64,000 nucleotides of DNA from Eulemur rufifrons (GCF_041146395.1 NC_090989.1:244518843-244582842), one strand, 5' to 3'; shown: positions 26,881 through 40,628, counted from the stretch's first letter. The notes: generated by a model not told the origin, from the letters alone. Program-made: numbers and translations.

Positions 26881-28211
26881 ATTATAAAAATGGGTAGAAT
26901 AGATATTGATGATACTCTAGTGGGCTCTGGTACCTTCTCAATAAATATTTGTGATAAAACTATGTAAAAAAAGGACTTATCTTTTATTCTATGAATTGCA
27001 AAGCCAATTCGTGCAAAAACAAAATATCAGTTACATGGAGAAATAATGATGGTGGTCTAGACATAACTGCTTTTCATCCTTAACAAACGATTGTAAGAAT
27101 GAATGTTAAATACTCATTAAAATACTTCACTTTTGACTTAGAAGAGAACATACTGTGTATAAAATCTAAATACATGCAATGAAATATTAGTTTTGCCATA
27201 GACTCAGAGAATAATGTTCTCTAAGTAACAACCTCTCATTCTTTTTGATCAATCTAATATACAATAGGGGTTTATTAGCTCACTCAGATAATCTAGAGTT
27301 CAATAAATCCTATTCTATTCTATTCCATTGCATTCTATATCTTGAAGTTATTAGTAGCAAACTCTGCTTTTAAACAAACAAACAACAGAAAACCGCTACT
27401 AAACAACAATCTCACTTTCTCTTAAAAAATAAGCTTCAATGAATTTCCCCTGTCAATTGCATTTTCTGCCTCTGAGCCTTCTCTGAGCTATTTCACTGAT
27501 CTGTGAGGCAAGGGATTCTGCCTGCCAGCTTTCCGAGCAGATCTGGGGGAAAATTAACACATCCACAACTGAGCTCAAGCATTGCTGACATCTGGTTTAC
27601 TCATTTTCACAGCACACTTGCACTGCACCCTATTGCCTTCTTCTTATGCATTGTTCTATCCTGTGGCTCATTTCAAGAAAATGCATTTAACTTTTAGGTA
27701 CTACTCTGTGGTATGAAGTGTGGCAAATAGGAAATAAAACAACCTTGAAAGAGCAGTTCCACATATATGCAGCTATAATAATCACTGAATATCAAATCTT
27801 AGAACTTATAACATGCTTTTTTTAGTAGAAGCTTATGAAACCAGGGACAATGTTGATATCTAAAGAAACTAATCATGTTTTTCAAAAGAACAAGACCAAA
27901 ATAACAACAAATTATCCCTTTATGTACATTAGAGTTTATTATTATCCCAGAAAGAGAATAAACAATAGTTCTTACACATTTATTTGTTTAATGGTGCATT
28001 TTCTTTAATAGCAAGAAAATAAAACCAAAGTTCAAGACTTGGAGTTTGATTTTGAATTATACCTTTAAAATTGGAGTGTGTTATTTCTGTGTTCTAGTAA
28101 CTTGATTGCCCCCATTTTTATAAAAAATAATACAGAGAAATCTCTTTAGTGAAGGCCCCACTTAATTTAGAATTTAGCATAAAAAATAGTCCTAAAGATT
28201 GCTTTTCATTC
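26881..28211. other. No gene recognised; small TATTC repeat
   Basis: Contains a short (TATTC)n tract at 27311-27335. A 64-codon frame at 27503-27697 has no motif. Otherwise unassigned. Confidence 0.45.
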
Positions 28212-28450
28212 TATTTATTTTTAGTTTATTTATTTCAATAGTTTTAGGGGTACAAGTGATTTTTGGTTTCATGGATGAATTATATAGTGGTGAAGCCTGG
28301 GCTTTTAGTGTGCTCATCACCTGAATGGTGTACATTTGTGCCAAATGGGTAATTTTTCATCATTCACCCTCCCCGTCTCCCCTTTTGAGTCTCCAATGTC
28401 TGTTATATGATTCTGTAAGCCCCTGTGTACCCACCTTTGCATTCTATTGA
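28212..28450 (-). mobile_element. L1 3' UTR fragment
   Basis: 'atagttttaggggtacaagt', 'tttttggtttcatggatgaa', 'gtgctcatcacctgaatgg' and 'caccctccccgtctccc' are the reverse complement of a primate/mammalian L1 3' UTR. No ORF2 follows. Confidence 0.75.
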
Positions 28451-28747
28451 TAAAGGTTCCACTAAGAAGTTTATATTATAAAAAGATTTATATTATCACA
28501 TGCACAATGGGAGATATAATGAGCAAATTATGCTTCATAGCTAATAGTAAATTGATAAAGAATATCTGCCAATAATTAGTTTAATTTGAATTGTTTTATA
28601 AACTTAGTATTATTGAAACCACACTTGCAAATGTCTCTCACTCCACATTTTTATGAATTTTATTCTTCTAATCAGTCATTAATAGTGCCTTCTTGAATGT
28701 TTTGTTTTTTAAAAAAATATAAATTCTCCTGTCTTATATTATTAATC

Positions 28748-28755
28748 TGCACCAG

Positions 28756-28761
<6 letters not shown>
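28748..28761 (+). repeat. Left target-site duplication of the 28.8-kb Alu
   Basis: 'tgcaccagaatttt', repeated at 29105-29118. Confidence 0.9.
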
Positions 28762-30270
<1,509 letters not shown>

Positions 30271-30272
30271 TA

Positions 30273-30621
30273 CAGATAGTCTCCAACTTAAGCTGTTTTC
30301 CACTTTACAATGGTGTGAGAGTAATATGCATTCAGCAAAAACTGCACTTCAAATACCCATACAACCATTCTGTTTTTCATCTCCAATACAGTATCAATAA
30401 ATTACATGATATATTCAATATTTATTATAAAATAGGGTTTATGTTAAATGATTTTGCTCCACTGTAGGCTACTGTAAATGTTCTGAGCATGCTAAGGTAT
30501 GCTAGGCTGAGCTATGACATTTGGTAGGTTAGGTGTGTTAAATGCACTTTCACCTTATGATATTTTTGATTTATAATGGATTTATTGGGACATAACTCCA
30601 TCATAAGTTGAGAAGTATGTG
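30273..30621. mobile_element. Tigger-like nonautonomous DNA transposon
   Basis: About 349 bp bounded by TA dinucleotides (30271-30272 and 30622-30623). The ends are imperfect inverted repeats: left 'cagatagtctccaacttaa', and right, when reverse-complemented, 'cacatacttctcaacttat'. Interior landmarks ('caatggtgtgagagtaatat', 'ttataaaatagggtttatgt', 'ctaggctgagctatgaca', 'attgggacataactccatc') match a common mammalian TcMar-Tigger-type internally deleted element. No transposase is present. The subfamily name is not assigned. Confidence 0.75.
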
Positions 30622-30639
30622 TACATATGTCTAAAATCT

Positions 30640-31308
30640 CCTGTTTACACCTATTTATCCCTTTCAGTGCTAACTCTTTACTTCCTATTGTGTATAAACA
30701 CTACTACACTCTACCAGAACCAAAGCCAAAGCACCCACCCAACCTACACTTTAGACACATCTGCAGGAAAAAGTCTTTCCCTACTAAAGCTACTCCATAA
30801 AATTACAATATGTGGCTGTTATACCAGATGCACAGATATTAATATAAGGACCAAAAATTAAGGAGAAAGCAAGAAAATGTTACACCACAAAGAAAGAAAA
30901 TAATTCTCCAATTGCTGACCCCTTCACAAAAAAAGCTATGAAATGCCTAAAAAGTAAACCAAAATAATGATCTTAAAGAAACTCAGTGAAATACTAGAGA
31001 ACACAGAGACCAAAAAAAAAAAAAAAAAAAAAAGATTAATAAAATGAAAATCTGGGTTCTTTTAAAAGATAAATAAAATTGACAAACTATTAAATACGTC
31101 AGTTAAAAAAAGAGGACATTACAACCAATACCACAGAAATACAAAAGATCTCTAGAAACTATTATGAAAAATTATATACCAAAAAACTGAAAATCTTAGA
31201 GAAAATGGATAAATTCCTGGGTACATACAACCTTTTGAGATTGAACCAGGAAGAAATAGAAGACCTAAACAGACCAATAACAAGTAATGAGATTGAAGCA
31301 GTAATAAG
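30640..31308 (+). mobile_element. Old L1 relic: ORF1-region remnant joined to ORF2
   Basis: 30640-31011 follows the L1 ORF1 and upstream region on the plus strand ('ccagatgcacagatattaat', 'aataattctccaattgctga'). After an expanded A-run (31012-31033) it jumps to ORF2 just upstream of the reverse transcriptase ('aaaattgacaaactatta', 'gaaatggataaattcctggg' type, 'acagaccaataacaagtaat'). The segment between is deleted. All frames are broken. Confidence 0.65.
31012..31033. repeat. (A)22 tract inside L1
   Basis: Homopolymer at the ORF1/ORF2 junction of the L1 relic. Confidence 0.95.
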
Positions 31309-32707
31309 TATATTCCTAGGTATTTTATTTTCTTTGTAGCTATTGTGAATGGTATTGAGTCTTTGATTTGACTCTTGGATTAACTGTTATTGGTATATAG
31401 AAATACTACTGATTTATGCACATTGATGTTTTATCTTAAGACTTGGCTGAATTTATTTATCAATTCCAGGAGACTCTTGGTGGAATCTTTGGGATTTTCT
31501 AGATATAAGACCATATCACCAGCAAAAAGCAATAATTTGAACTCCTCTTTCCCAATTTGGATACATTTTATTTCTTTCTCTTTCCTGATTGTTCTGGCTA
31601 GAACTTCCAGCACTATGTTGAATAGAAGTGGTGACAGTGGGCATCGTTTTCATGTTCCAGTTCTTAGCGGTAATGCTTTCAGTGCTTCTCCATTCAGTAT
31701 GATGTTGTCTGTGGGTTTGTCTTATATGGCTTTTATTATTCTGGTATGTGTTCGTTATATGCCTAGGTTTTTGAGAGTTTTTATCATGAAAGCGTGCTGG
31801 ATTTTGTTAAATGCTTTTTCTGTATCTATTGAGATGATCACATGGTCTTTGTCTTTGCTTTTGTTTATATGGTGAATCACTTTTATTGATTTATATATGC
31901 TGAACCATCCTCACATCCCTGGGATGAAGCCCACTTGGTCCAGGTGGATTATTATTATTTTTTTGGTATACTGTTGAATTCAGTTTGCTAGTATTTTATT
32001 GAGGGTTTTTGTATCTATATTCATAAGGGATATTGATCTGTAGTTTTCTTTTTATTGTTGTGTCATTTTCTGGCTTTGCTATCAAGTTGATACTGGCTTC
32101 CTAGAATGAGTTGTGGAGGATTCCCTCTTTCTGAATATTATGGAATACTTTTTGTATTATGGGTACCAGGTCTTCTCTGTAGTTCTGATAGAATTCAACT
32201 GTGAATCCATCTGGTCCAAGGATGCTTTTTTTGTTGTTTTGGGGAGAGTTTTTATTACTGTTTTGATTTCATTGTTCATTATTGCTCTATGTAGGAGTTC
32301 TATTTTTTCCTGGTTGAATCTTGGAAAGTTGTTTGTTTCCAGGAACTTGTTCATTTCCTCTATGTTCTCTAGTTTATGCACGTAGAGATTTATGTAGTAT
32401 TAATGGATGATGATTTGTATTTCTGTAGTATCAGTTGTAATGTCACCTTTTTCAATTCTGATTGAGTTTATTTGGGTATTTTCCCTTCTATTCTTGGTTA
32501 ATCTAGCAAGAAGTCTGTCAATTTTCAAAGAACCAACTTTTTGTTTTATTATTCCTTTGTTAATGTTTTTGTTTATTGTTTTCCAATTCATTTAGTTCTG
32601 CTCTGACTTTTGTTATTTCTTTTCTTCTGCTGGCTTTGTATTTGTTTTTTCTTCCTTTTCTAGTTCCTTGAGGTGTGACATTAGGTTGCTAATTTGTGCA
32701 TATATTC
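31309..32707 (-). pseudogene. L1 ORF2 reverse-transcriptase fragment, inverted and broken
   Basis: About 1.4 kb of L1 ORF2 lies on the minus strand, from just before the reverse transcriptase (32.6 kb) to just past its catalytic core (31.4 kb). Read on the minus strand, landmarks include the region encoding [13 protein letters not shown] (31431-31613), where functional L1 copies carry FADD. The first catalytic aspartate is therefore replaced by glycine and the enzyme would be dead. Several stops and frameshifts separate the open pieces (31431-31613, 32157-32381, 32400-32591). The L1 3' end and poly-A are missing. A 7-bp 'tatattc' sits at both edges (31309-31315 and 32701-32707). It interrupts plus-strand L1 DNA. 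A 161-codon plus-strand frame (31390-31875) is antisense to this and not a gene. Confidence 0.85.
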
Positions 32708-34489
32708 ACCTAACAACAGAGCCCTAAATTATATGAAACACAAACTTACAAAATTGAAGATAGAAATAAAGAATTCAATAGTTATAGTTGCAGACTTTAA
32801 TATTCTATTTTTAGTAATGCATATATTACTAGGTAAAAGATCTACAAGGAAATAGGTGATTTGAACAACACTATACAGTAAATAGAGCTAACAGAAAACA
32901 GACATCTACAGAACACTCCACTCAACAAACAGCAGAATAAACATTTTTCTCTTTTCTATTATGAAAGATAATAGGCCATAAGCTGATACTGAATAAATTT
33001 AAGGGTACTGATATACAAACAATGTTCTGTGACAATAGTGGAATTAAATTAGAAATCAATACCAGAAAGAAATTTTGGAAATTAATATGTGTAAATTAAA
33101 GAACACATTCCTAAATAACCAATGGATTAAAGAAGAAAGCACAAGGGAAATTAGAGCAATTTTTTATAATTAAAAATGAAGACACACTTATTAAAACTCA
33201 TGAAATCCAGTTAAAACTGCAAAAAATTTAATTAACTTTGATGAAATGGACACATTCCTAGAAAGTCACAGAGCATTGAAATTGACTCAAGGAGAAATAG
33301 CAAATCTGAATAGACCTATAACAAGTAGAGATTGATTTAGTAATTTAAAACTACCCAAAAGAAAAGTCCAGGACTAAATGGCTTCACTGGTTAGCCCTAC
33401 CAAATATTTAAAGAATAAATAATACCAATTTTTCACAACTTTTAAAGAAATAGAAGAAAATATTTCTCAACTTGTCTTATGAGGCCTGTATTAATTGATT
33501 TCAAAACCAGACAAAAACATAACAAAAACAGAAATTACAGACCAATAACTATTATTACTGTAGATATAAAAATTTTAACATAATATGAGAAAACTGAATT
33601 GAGCAACATATAAAAAGGATAATACACTATGAACAATATTAGTAAGATGGCATTAATCTGCAAATTGATTTACAAATTCAATGTCATTCCCAATTCTCAT
33701 CCATGGCTTATTTGCAGAAATTTAAATGCTGATCCTAAAAGTCATATGGAAATTCAAGGGCCCAGAGTAAGCAAAAATAGTCTTGAAAAAGATTAACCAA
33801 GTTGAAAGACTCATATGTCCCTGTTTCAAAATTTATTTCAAAGGTACTGCAATCAAGACTATGTGGTGGTATCATAAGGAAAGACATAGGAATTAATGGA
33901 ATGGAATCAGGGGTCCAGAAATAAACCCTGACAATTATGGCCAATTGATTTTCAACAAGGTGTCAGGATAATTCAAGGATAAAAGAATAGCCTTTTTAAC
34001 AAATGGTGCAGGAACAATTGTATAGTCACATGCAAAAAATAAAATACAATGCCGACTTTACACTATATACAAAAGTTATACCAAAATAGATTAATTCTCT
34101 AAGTATACGAGCTGAAACTTTTAAACTCATAGAAGAAAATGGTTTCTTGATACCAAAATCACAACAAAAGAAAAACCCAGATAAATGAAGCTTGATCAAA
34201 ATTTGAGACTTTTGTGCTGCCAATGATACTATCAAGAAAGTAAAAATACAACTCAGAGAGTGGGAGAAAGTATTTGCAAGTTAAATAGCTGATATAAAAA
34301 ACTTATACCTGGAATATGTAAAGAACTCTTTTAATTCAGTAATAAAAAAGGCAAATAACCCAATAAAAAATGGACAAAGAATTTGAATAAACATTTTCCA
34401 AAAAAGATATACAAATGGTCATCTTCAACATTTTGGGCAAACAAATCCAAATGCAAATCCAAAATACAAGACATTAATTCACACCTCAT
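32708..34489 (+). mobile_element. Old L1 ORF2 relic, 5' portion
   Basis: Plus-strand L1 in ORF2 order: endonuclease part ('ctaacaacagagccctaaat'), the reverse-transcriptase entry ('aagtccaggactaaatggct', 33367 on), and the downstream region ('aagtcatatggaaattcaag', 'gaaataaaccctgacaatta', 'acaaatggtgcaggaacaat'). Many stops and deletions. It continues after an insertion at 34490-34624. Confidence 0.85.
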
Positions 34490-34624
34490 GGAGATTGAGT
34501 CATGGCTTGAACATTGTATGCTCAATAAACACAAATTGATTTTTATATCATCTCCAAGTAAGTTGTTTATAAAAATCATTTCAAAAAGGTCAGCATTTGT
34601 TTTGAATTTCCCTTATGCATCAAA
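34490..34624 (+). repeat. Dispersed 135-bp repeat, copy A (inserted in L1)
   Basis: About 135 bp with no counterpart in L1 interrupt the L1 ORF2 3' region. The same sequence occurs at 38706-38843: both share 'acattgtatgctcaataaac' and 'tctccaagtaagtt', and end near 'atgcatcaaa'. Identity by eye is roughly 85-90%. Not recognised as a named family. Confidence 0.8.
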
Positions 34625-35358
34625 TAATAAAAAAGACAGATAAGAACAAGTTTTGGTGAGAATGTGGAGAAATCACATCCTTCATACATTATTGTTGAGA
34701 TGGTAAATGGTTTATGCCTTTAGAAAACATTATGGAAGAGTCTCAAAAGGTAAAAACAGAGAGTTACTATGTGACCCAGCAATTCTACTCCTATATACAC
34801 AAAATGATCAAAACGCATGTCCACACAAAAACTTATTACAGTGTTCATAGCAGCATTATTTTTAATAGCCAAAAGTAGAAACAACCCAAATGTCCATCAA
34901 TTGTTAAATAGATAAACAAAGTATGATATATCCACTAAATAGACTATCATTTAGAAATTAAATAAAGAAATGAGGTACTGATAGATGCTATGAAATAAAA
35001 AATACTTGAAAACATTTTTCTAAGTATAAGAATCCAGTCACAGATACTATCTATTACACTATTTAATTTATATAAAATGTCCATAATAGGAAAATATATA
35101 TAGACAAAAAGAAGATTATTGTTTTCCTAGCTCTCGGGAGGACATGAAGAGCTGAAAGAGTGAGAGGTTAAGGAGAAATGGAGACTGACTGTTAATGTAT
35201 ATGAGGTTTCCTTCTGGAGTGATGAAAATATTCTAAAACTGATGGTGGTGATAATTGCACAACTCTGTGAATATACTAAAAACCATTAAATTATACACTT
35301 TAAATAGGTAAATTGTAAGTATGTGAATTATACACTAATAAAGCTGTTATAAAAATTA
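34625..35358 (+). mobile_element. Old L1 relic, ORF2 end and 3' UTR
   Basis: Continues the L1 of 32.7-34.5 kb: 'tttggtgagaatgtggagaa', 'gacccagcaattctactcct', 'gtccacacaaaaacttatta', then a 3' UTR with 'ttatacactttaaataggta' and an end near 'aataaagctgttataaaaat'. The 3' end appears complete, though without a clear target duplication. Confidence 0.85.
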
Positions 35359-36037
35359 GTATCTATTTCACTCATTTTTGTGAATTACTTTTTATATTTT
35401 TTATACAATTAGTAATAAATTTTATATTTATGTGTGTGAGCATAAGTTAAAAAATGCATATATTTATGTGTAAAGGAAAGTAGAATGTACATCTTTGAAT
35501 GTTTGGACTCCTGAAAGAGTTGCTTTCCTTTATATAGATAAACATTCTATTTTCTGAATGACATTCATTCTTTTTAACTTATTGTAGAATTAGTCCCTGC
35601 TAAGTGAACATGTTCATTCTTCCAGGAGATTTATTATGATAGTTAGCAATGGAAATCCCAACTACTGAGTTTTTATCATTTAGACTGACAAACCCATGGG
35701 AAAGGACAGTAAAAGGTAAAAGCAAAATTCCATGATCTTTTAGGATTTCCTTAAGGAGATATCAATGTTGAATAAAACATGAATATTTTGGTCCCATGGT
35801 TTTTAAACAAATGGTTTCTTAATTGAAAATTTGTCCTAAAGCACTATAGTGATCATCTCACTTCCATATTATTCAGACTTTGCTCTAAGCATTTGCATTT
35901 TGATACACATTTTGGCATTTTGCAATATGTACGTACTGCATAATCAAATGGCATGAAATATTCAGATAAAAGATAGCACACCCATACAGTGGCTTGAAAA
36001 ATAAAGTTAAGGAAAGTGAATTCATCAGATTATACAC

Positions 36038-36068
<31 letters not shown>

Positions 36069-36719
36069 TCTAAGCTTAGTTTCAGTGATAGTATTTACAA
36101 AAAGTTTTTTTCCAGTTGGAATGTTATATGGATATGTTTTCCCTTTCATTCGCTACTGCTGAATTGGTTAATGTCATTTCAAATGTCATAACTATGAGAA
36201 TACATTTCAAAAATATTCTAATCATTGAGAAAAAAATTCACCTCATGCTTTCTGGAAATTTAGACTTCTTAGCCTATAATTATGGAATCTGATATTTGAA
36301 CATTTTTTTTTTCTTTTTCTATTCTTGTATCAGGCAATAACACCAACTTAGCTACTTCTGACATCCTCAAACAGGTTTGAATATGTAAATAAACATGGTG
36401 ATTTTTGCTCAGAATCTTCTCCATGATTCACTTTCTTTCCTGTTTACTTTTGCGAAATTTTCCTAAAGCAAGAAACCTAAGTCAAGAACAACATGCAGTA
36501 AAATAAAACATATCCGGGCTTTCATTTTCTGCTTTTGATTCAAGGAAAAACAAAAACAAAAAAAACCTCAACCTTTTCCCTGTAAGTGCATTTTTACATA
36601 AAAACTATTTTACCCATAAAATTGGTCTGAGATGGTAATAAATGACCAATATAGTTAACAATTTTCTGATTCAGTCCCATCCAAAACAACAGAATTATTT
36701 TGTGCTGCAAAGCATTTAA
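35359..36719. other. No gene recognised; (GT)14 microsatellite
   Basis: Apart from a (TG)n run at 36038-36065, nothing is assigned. A frame at 35994-36191 merely reads through the microsatellite. Confidence 0.5.
36038..36065. repeat. (TG)14 microsatellite
   Basis: Fourteen uninterrupted TG units. Likely polymorphic. Confidence 0.97.
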
Positions 36720-36899
36720 CTCTCTTGGCTAGCACTAAAGCCTAAAAGGACTGAATCAATCTAGCCCCATTGAACTTTTGAAGACTCCCTTCCCACTGAG
36801 GAACAACTACAGAGGGTAGTGTCAAAATTAAGGAAGAGAGAGACTTTAGAGAGGGAGGCAAGAGAAATTCCACATGAAAGTGTAAAAGTGTAAGAAGGA

Positions 36900-37720
36900 A
36901 ATACAACCAGGAAATCTGAGAAAGCAGCCTACCATAATTTTTAAAATTACTCTAAAATAAGAGAAGTTAGAGCTCTGGAAATTTAGAAATGCTATGAGTC
37001 AAGTCTTTTTCTTTACATTTGTGAAAAGCAAATTTAAACAAGAATGATCCACAGGCAATTACTGAAGTTAAATTCCATAGAAAATCATTTTAAGGAAAAA
37101 GAGAATAAAGAGTATTATGGCATTCTGGAAGATATTTTAAGCATGCCAAAAATAAAATAATAATAATAGAACCAAATTGTAATATAGTAAGCCAAATTGA
37201 AAGACATTAATGAAATATACAAAACATTGAAAGTGCAACATAAACAGAATTATAAAAACTCAGGAATCAGGTGACTGAATTCAAGAAACAAATAAAAATA
37301 ATATCAAGTAAATTTTTTTTTAATGAAGAACTAAACTAGAAGAAGCACATGGTGGAATAAATACATCAAAAAATTTCTTAAGAGAAATAGGCATCAGAAG
37401 AAGAAAATGTTTAAAATATAAAATAAAGAAGGAATAAATAAAAAGTATTAAAGAGAAATTAATGAGTATTGAGGATAGATAAAGAGAATTGAACATACAG
37501 ATACTAACATTCCTAAAGAACTTAAGGAAAGCATCAGAGAAAATTATGAAAATGCACGTTTCAAGGAAAATTATCTTCTAAAAAGTTTAAACTTTACATT
37601 ACAGGAAACACTGGCAAAAACTCAGGGAATGTAATTCCTAATAGCCCTCCTAAAGATTTTACTCAAGAGCAAGCTTCAGGAAAACAAAACGACTTAGAGA
37701 GACAGACATACTGGGAGGTG
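36900..37720 (+). mobile_element. Probable old L1/HAL1 ORF1-region relic
   Basis: A-rich plus-strand sequence ('attgaaagacattaatgaaa', 'cttaaggaaagcatcagaga', 'aagattttactcaagagcaa') resembles the ORF1 coiled-coil and RNA-binding coding region of old L1/HAL1 elements. No frame survives. The call is uncertain. Confidence 0.45.
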
Positions 37721-38144
37721 GCGAGCACCAAATATATTGTTTCTATAGAATAAAAACTAAATGAGAATTAAAAGGGAGAAGAATAGCATGTAATGGCTCT
37801 CTGATCTGATAATTGAGATATATTACAACCATTATGAAATGAGAGGATAATGACAATAGCAATATGTCAACATTTTTAACTATGTTCAGTAAAAATAATT
37901 GGTGATTAACAGTATTAGTATTGTTAAACTATGATTGTTGAATGTAAAGAAGATACTGAAAATGTGTAATTTGGAGTTATTTTAATTTTATTATCTCCTA
38001 TTGTTCTTGAAAACCAGAATTCTCAGTGCGGGATTAAGAAGATTCAGATGTAATATAGAAGAGATTAAAAACCCTATAATGAATGACACATATGGAATAG
38101 AAATACCAGTATGAAAACATGAGGTATTTTACCTTTAAAAATGT

Positions 38145-38194
38145 ATACACACGTGTGCATGCACACACACACACGCACACACACATATATATAT
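38145..38194. repeat. (CA)n/(TA)n microsatellite
   Basis: Alternating ca, cg and ta units. Confidence 0.95.
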
Positions 38195-38705
38195 TTCCTA
38201 GCTAGTATATATTCCTGGCTCTGTCCATTAAAAATGTCCTAGAAACAATGACCAGTACAGAAGCAATTGGCTTCCCTAGCATCAGTAATGATCCCAGTAA
38301 TATCATTTTCTATTAGAACAAACCAGAGTTTCATGGATAAACAACTAATTCTCATTCTGGGGCAGAAAATAAATAAGATAAATCTGGGTCATCTTGACAA
38401 ACAGTTATTGAGAACGATCTCCAAGAATATAAAAGGACTTTGGAGGCCCACACTACAGTAAAAAGCATATAAAAGCATATGAATGAAAAGAATAGAAACT
38501 GAATATTTTATCCATGCATTGGGATACAACAAAGTACATACAGTAAGAACTTAAGTTTAGAGAAAATTTCTACAATAATTAATATTTTCTTGGTGGCAAT
38601 TTCTTTGAGAATTAACTTCTGTGATAAAATGCTGGCTAATCTCTCAAGATATGAAAAAAGTTGTGTTTTCTGGGCCAACTCTTAAAAAGCATGCTTAAAT
38701 ATTTA

Positions 38706-38843
38706 GGAGATGGAGTGATGGTTTGCACATTGTATGCTCAATAAACACAAATTGATTTTTATACCATCTCCAAGTAAGTTGGTTATAAAATAATTTTGAA
38801 AAGGTCAGTGTGTATTTGTTTTGAATTTCTGTTATGCATCAAA
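38706..38843 (+). repeat. Dispersed 135-bp repeat, copy B
   Basis: Second copy of the sequence at 34490-34624, same strand, about 4.2 kb away and outside L1. No terminal inverted repeats, poly-A or obvious target duplication seen. Confidence 0.8.
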
Positions 38844-39280
38844 GAAGTTGTTTACCTGGTACAGGTCATAGGATTTTGACATATTGTAAGAGGGATTTTT
38901 TAAAAAATTTCTCTAATGAGTCATGGCTAGAATAACAGATAGATGTTTGTGATTTATGGGATTATGCTAAAAAACAATGCCCTCTCTACTGATTACCTAT
39001 CATATCCATATATTAATGAATAATTGATATAGATAATATAAAATAGCTTTAATAATAAAAGAAAGCATAAATACACATCTGTTATATATCTATAATAAAT
39101 TATTGAACATCAGTAAGCTGCCTCTTATTGTTATTGTGACAAGCATTCAATACAATGTAAAATTTTAAATGAACACAGGTGACGAATAATTACCACTTCC
39201 ATAACCCACACACCAGCTCAGTCCAATTGCAGGAAACGTGGATATTTTTACTTTTCTAATCTGGCAAATGCAAATCTTTT
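38844..39280. other. No gene recognised
   Basis: AT-rich DNA. Nothing assigned. Confidence 0.5.
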
Positions 39281-39292
39281 TAAAAAAATCAT
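39281..39292 (+). repeat. Left target-site duplication of twin-primed L1
   Basis: 'taaaaaaatcat', repeated at 40629-40640. Confidence 0.8.
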
Positions 39293-40271
39293 TATGGTAT
39301 ACATATACCACATTTTATTAATCCACTCATCTATTGATGGGCACTTGGGTTTTTTCCACATCTTTGCAATTGGGAATTGTGGTGCTATAAACATCCGAGT
39401 GCAGATGTCTTTTTTACAGAATGTCTTTTGTTCCTTTGGGTAAATGCCCAGTAATGGGATTGCTGGATCAAATGATAGTTCTACTTGTAACTCTTTGAGG
39501 TGTCTCCATATTGCTTTCTACAGAGGTTGTACTAGTGTGCAGTCCCACCAGCAGTGTATGAGTGTTCCTATCTCTCCGTATCCATGCCAACATTTATTGT
39601 TTTGGGACTTTTTGATAAAGGCCATTCTCACTGGAGTTAAGTGATATCTCCATTTTGGTTTTGATTTGCATTTCCCTGATGATTAGAGATGTTGAGCATT
39701 TTTTTCTATGTTTGTTGCCCATTAGTCTATCTTCTTTTGAAAAGTTTCTGTTCATGTCCTTTGCCCACTTGATAGGGTTGTTTGAATTTTTCTTGCTGAT
39801 TTTCCTGAGTTCTGTATAGATTCTAGTTATGAGCCCTTTGTCGGATGTGTAGCATGTGAATATTTTCTCCCATTATGTGAGTTGTCTTTTTGCTATCATG
39901 ATAGTTTCCTTGGCTATGCAGAAGCTTTTTAATTTGATCAGGTCCCATTTATTTATTTTTTTTATTGCTGTGATTGTCTTTGGGGTCTTCTTCATAAATT
40001 CTTTCCCTAGGCCAATGTCTATAAGAGTTTTTCCAGCATTTTCTTCTAGAAGTCTTATAGTTTCATGCCTTAGGTTTAAGTCTGTTATCCACCGTGAGCT
40101 GATTTTTGTGAGAGGTGAGAGGTGAGGATCCTGTTTCAGTCTTCTACATGTGGCTATCCAGCTTTCCCAGCACCATTTATTGAATAGGGATTCTTTTCCT
40201 CAATGTATGTTTTTGTCTGCTTTCTCAAAGATTAGATGGCTATATGAGGATGATTTTATATCTGGGTTCTG
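39293..40271 (-). mobile_element. Twin-primed L1, inverted 5' segment (ORF2 3' part)
   Basis: The minus strand carries the C-terminal third of L1 ORF2, beginning at 'tatggtatacatatacc' and running to about 'gatgattttatatctgggtt'. It aligns closely with 54030-54997 in the other L1 here. Frames are broken. It abuts a plus-strand L1 3' end at 40276, the hallmark of twin priming. Confidence 0.93.
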
Positions 40272-40275
40272 CCAT

Positions 40276-40628
40276 AAAAATCAACGGTGGTCTAGCACCT
40301 CTTATATTATCCTCGATAGAGCTGGAGCCCATTCTACTAAGTGAAGTATCATAAGACTGGGAAAACAAGCATCACATGTGCTCACCATCAAATTGGTATT
40401 GACTGATCAGCACTTAAGTGCACATATAGTAGTAACATTTATGTGGTGTCGGGCAGATGGGGGTGGGAGAAGGTGATGGGTATATACACACCTAATGGGA
40501 GCGGTACACACCGTCTGGCAGATGGACACACTTGAAGCTCTGACTTGGGTGGGGGCAAAGACAATGTATGTAACCTAAACATTTGTACCCCTGTAATATG
40601 CTGAAATAAAATAAAATATGCTCCACCA
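40276..40628 (+). mobile_element. Twin-primed L1, forward 3' segment (3' UTR and tail)
   Basis: The plus-strand L1 3' end starts near 'aaaaatcaacggtggtctag' and runs through 'ctcaccatcaaattggtatt' and 'aacatttgtacccctgtaat' to 'gaaataaaataaaatatgct', a short A-rich tail. Compared with the intact order in the 53.7-kb copy, about 25 bp are missing between the inverted and forward parts. Confidence 0.93.

Noticed and set aside
31390..31875. 161-codon plus-strand open frame, the longest in the window
   Set aside because: It runs antisense to L1 ORF2, whose minus-strand landmarks occupy the same bases.
36038..36065. (TG)14 as a Z-DNA or regulatory switch
   Set aside because: Such microsatellites are common; there is no nearby gene to regulate.
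39444..40344. Several short plus-strand frames (66, 89 and 64 codons)
   Set aside because: All are antisense to the inverted L1 ORF2 segment, or cross its junction.
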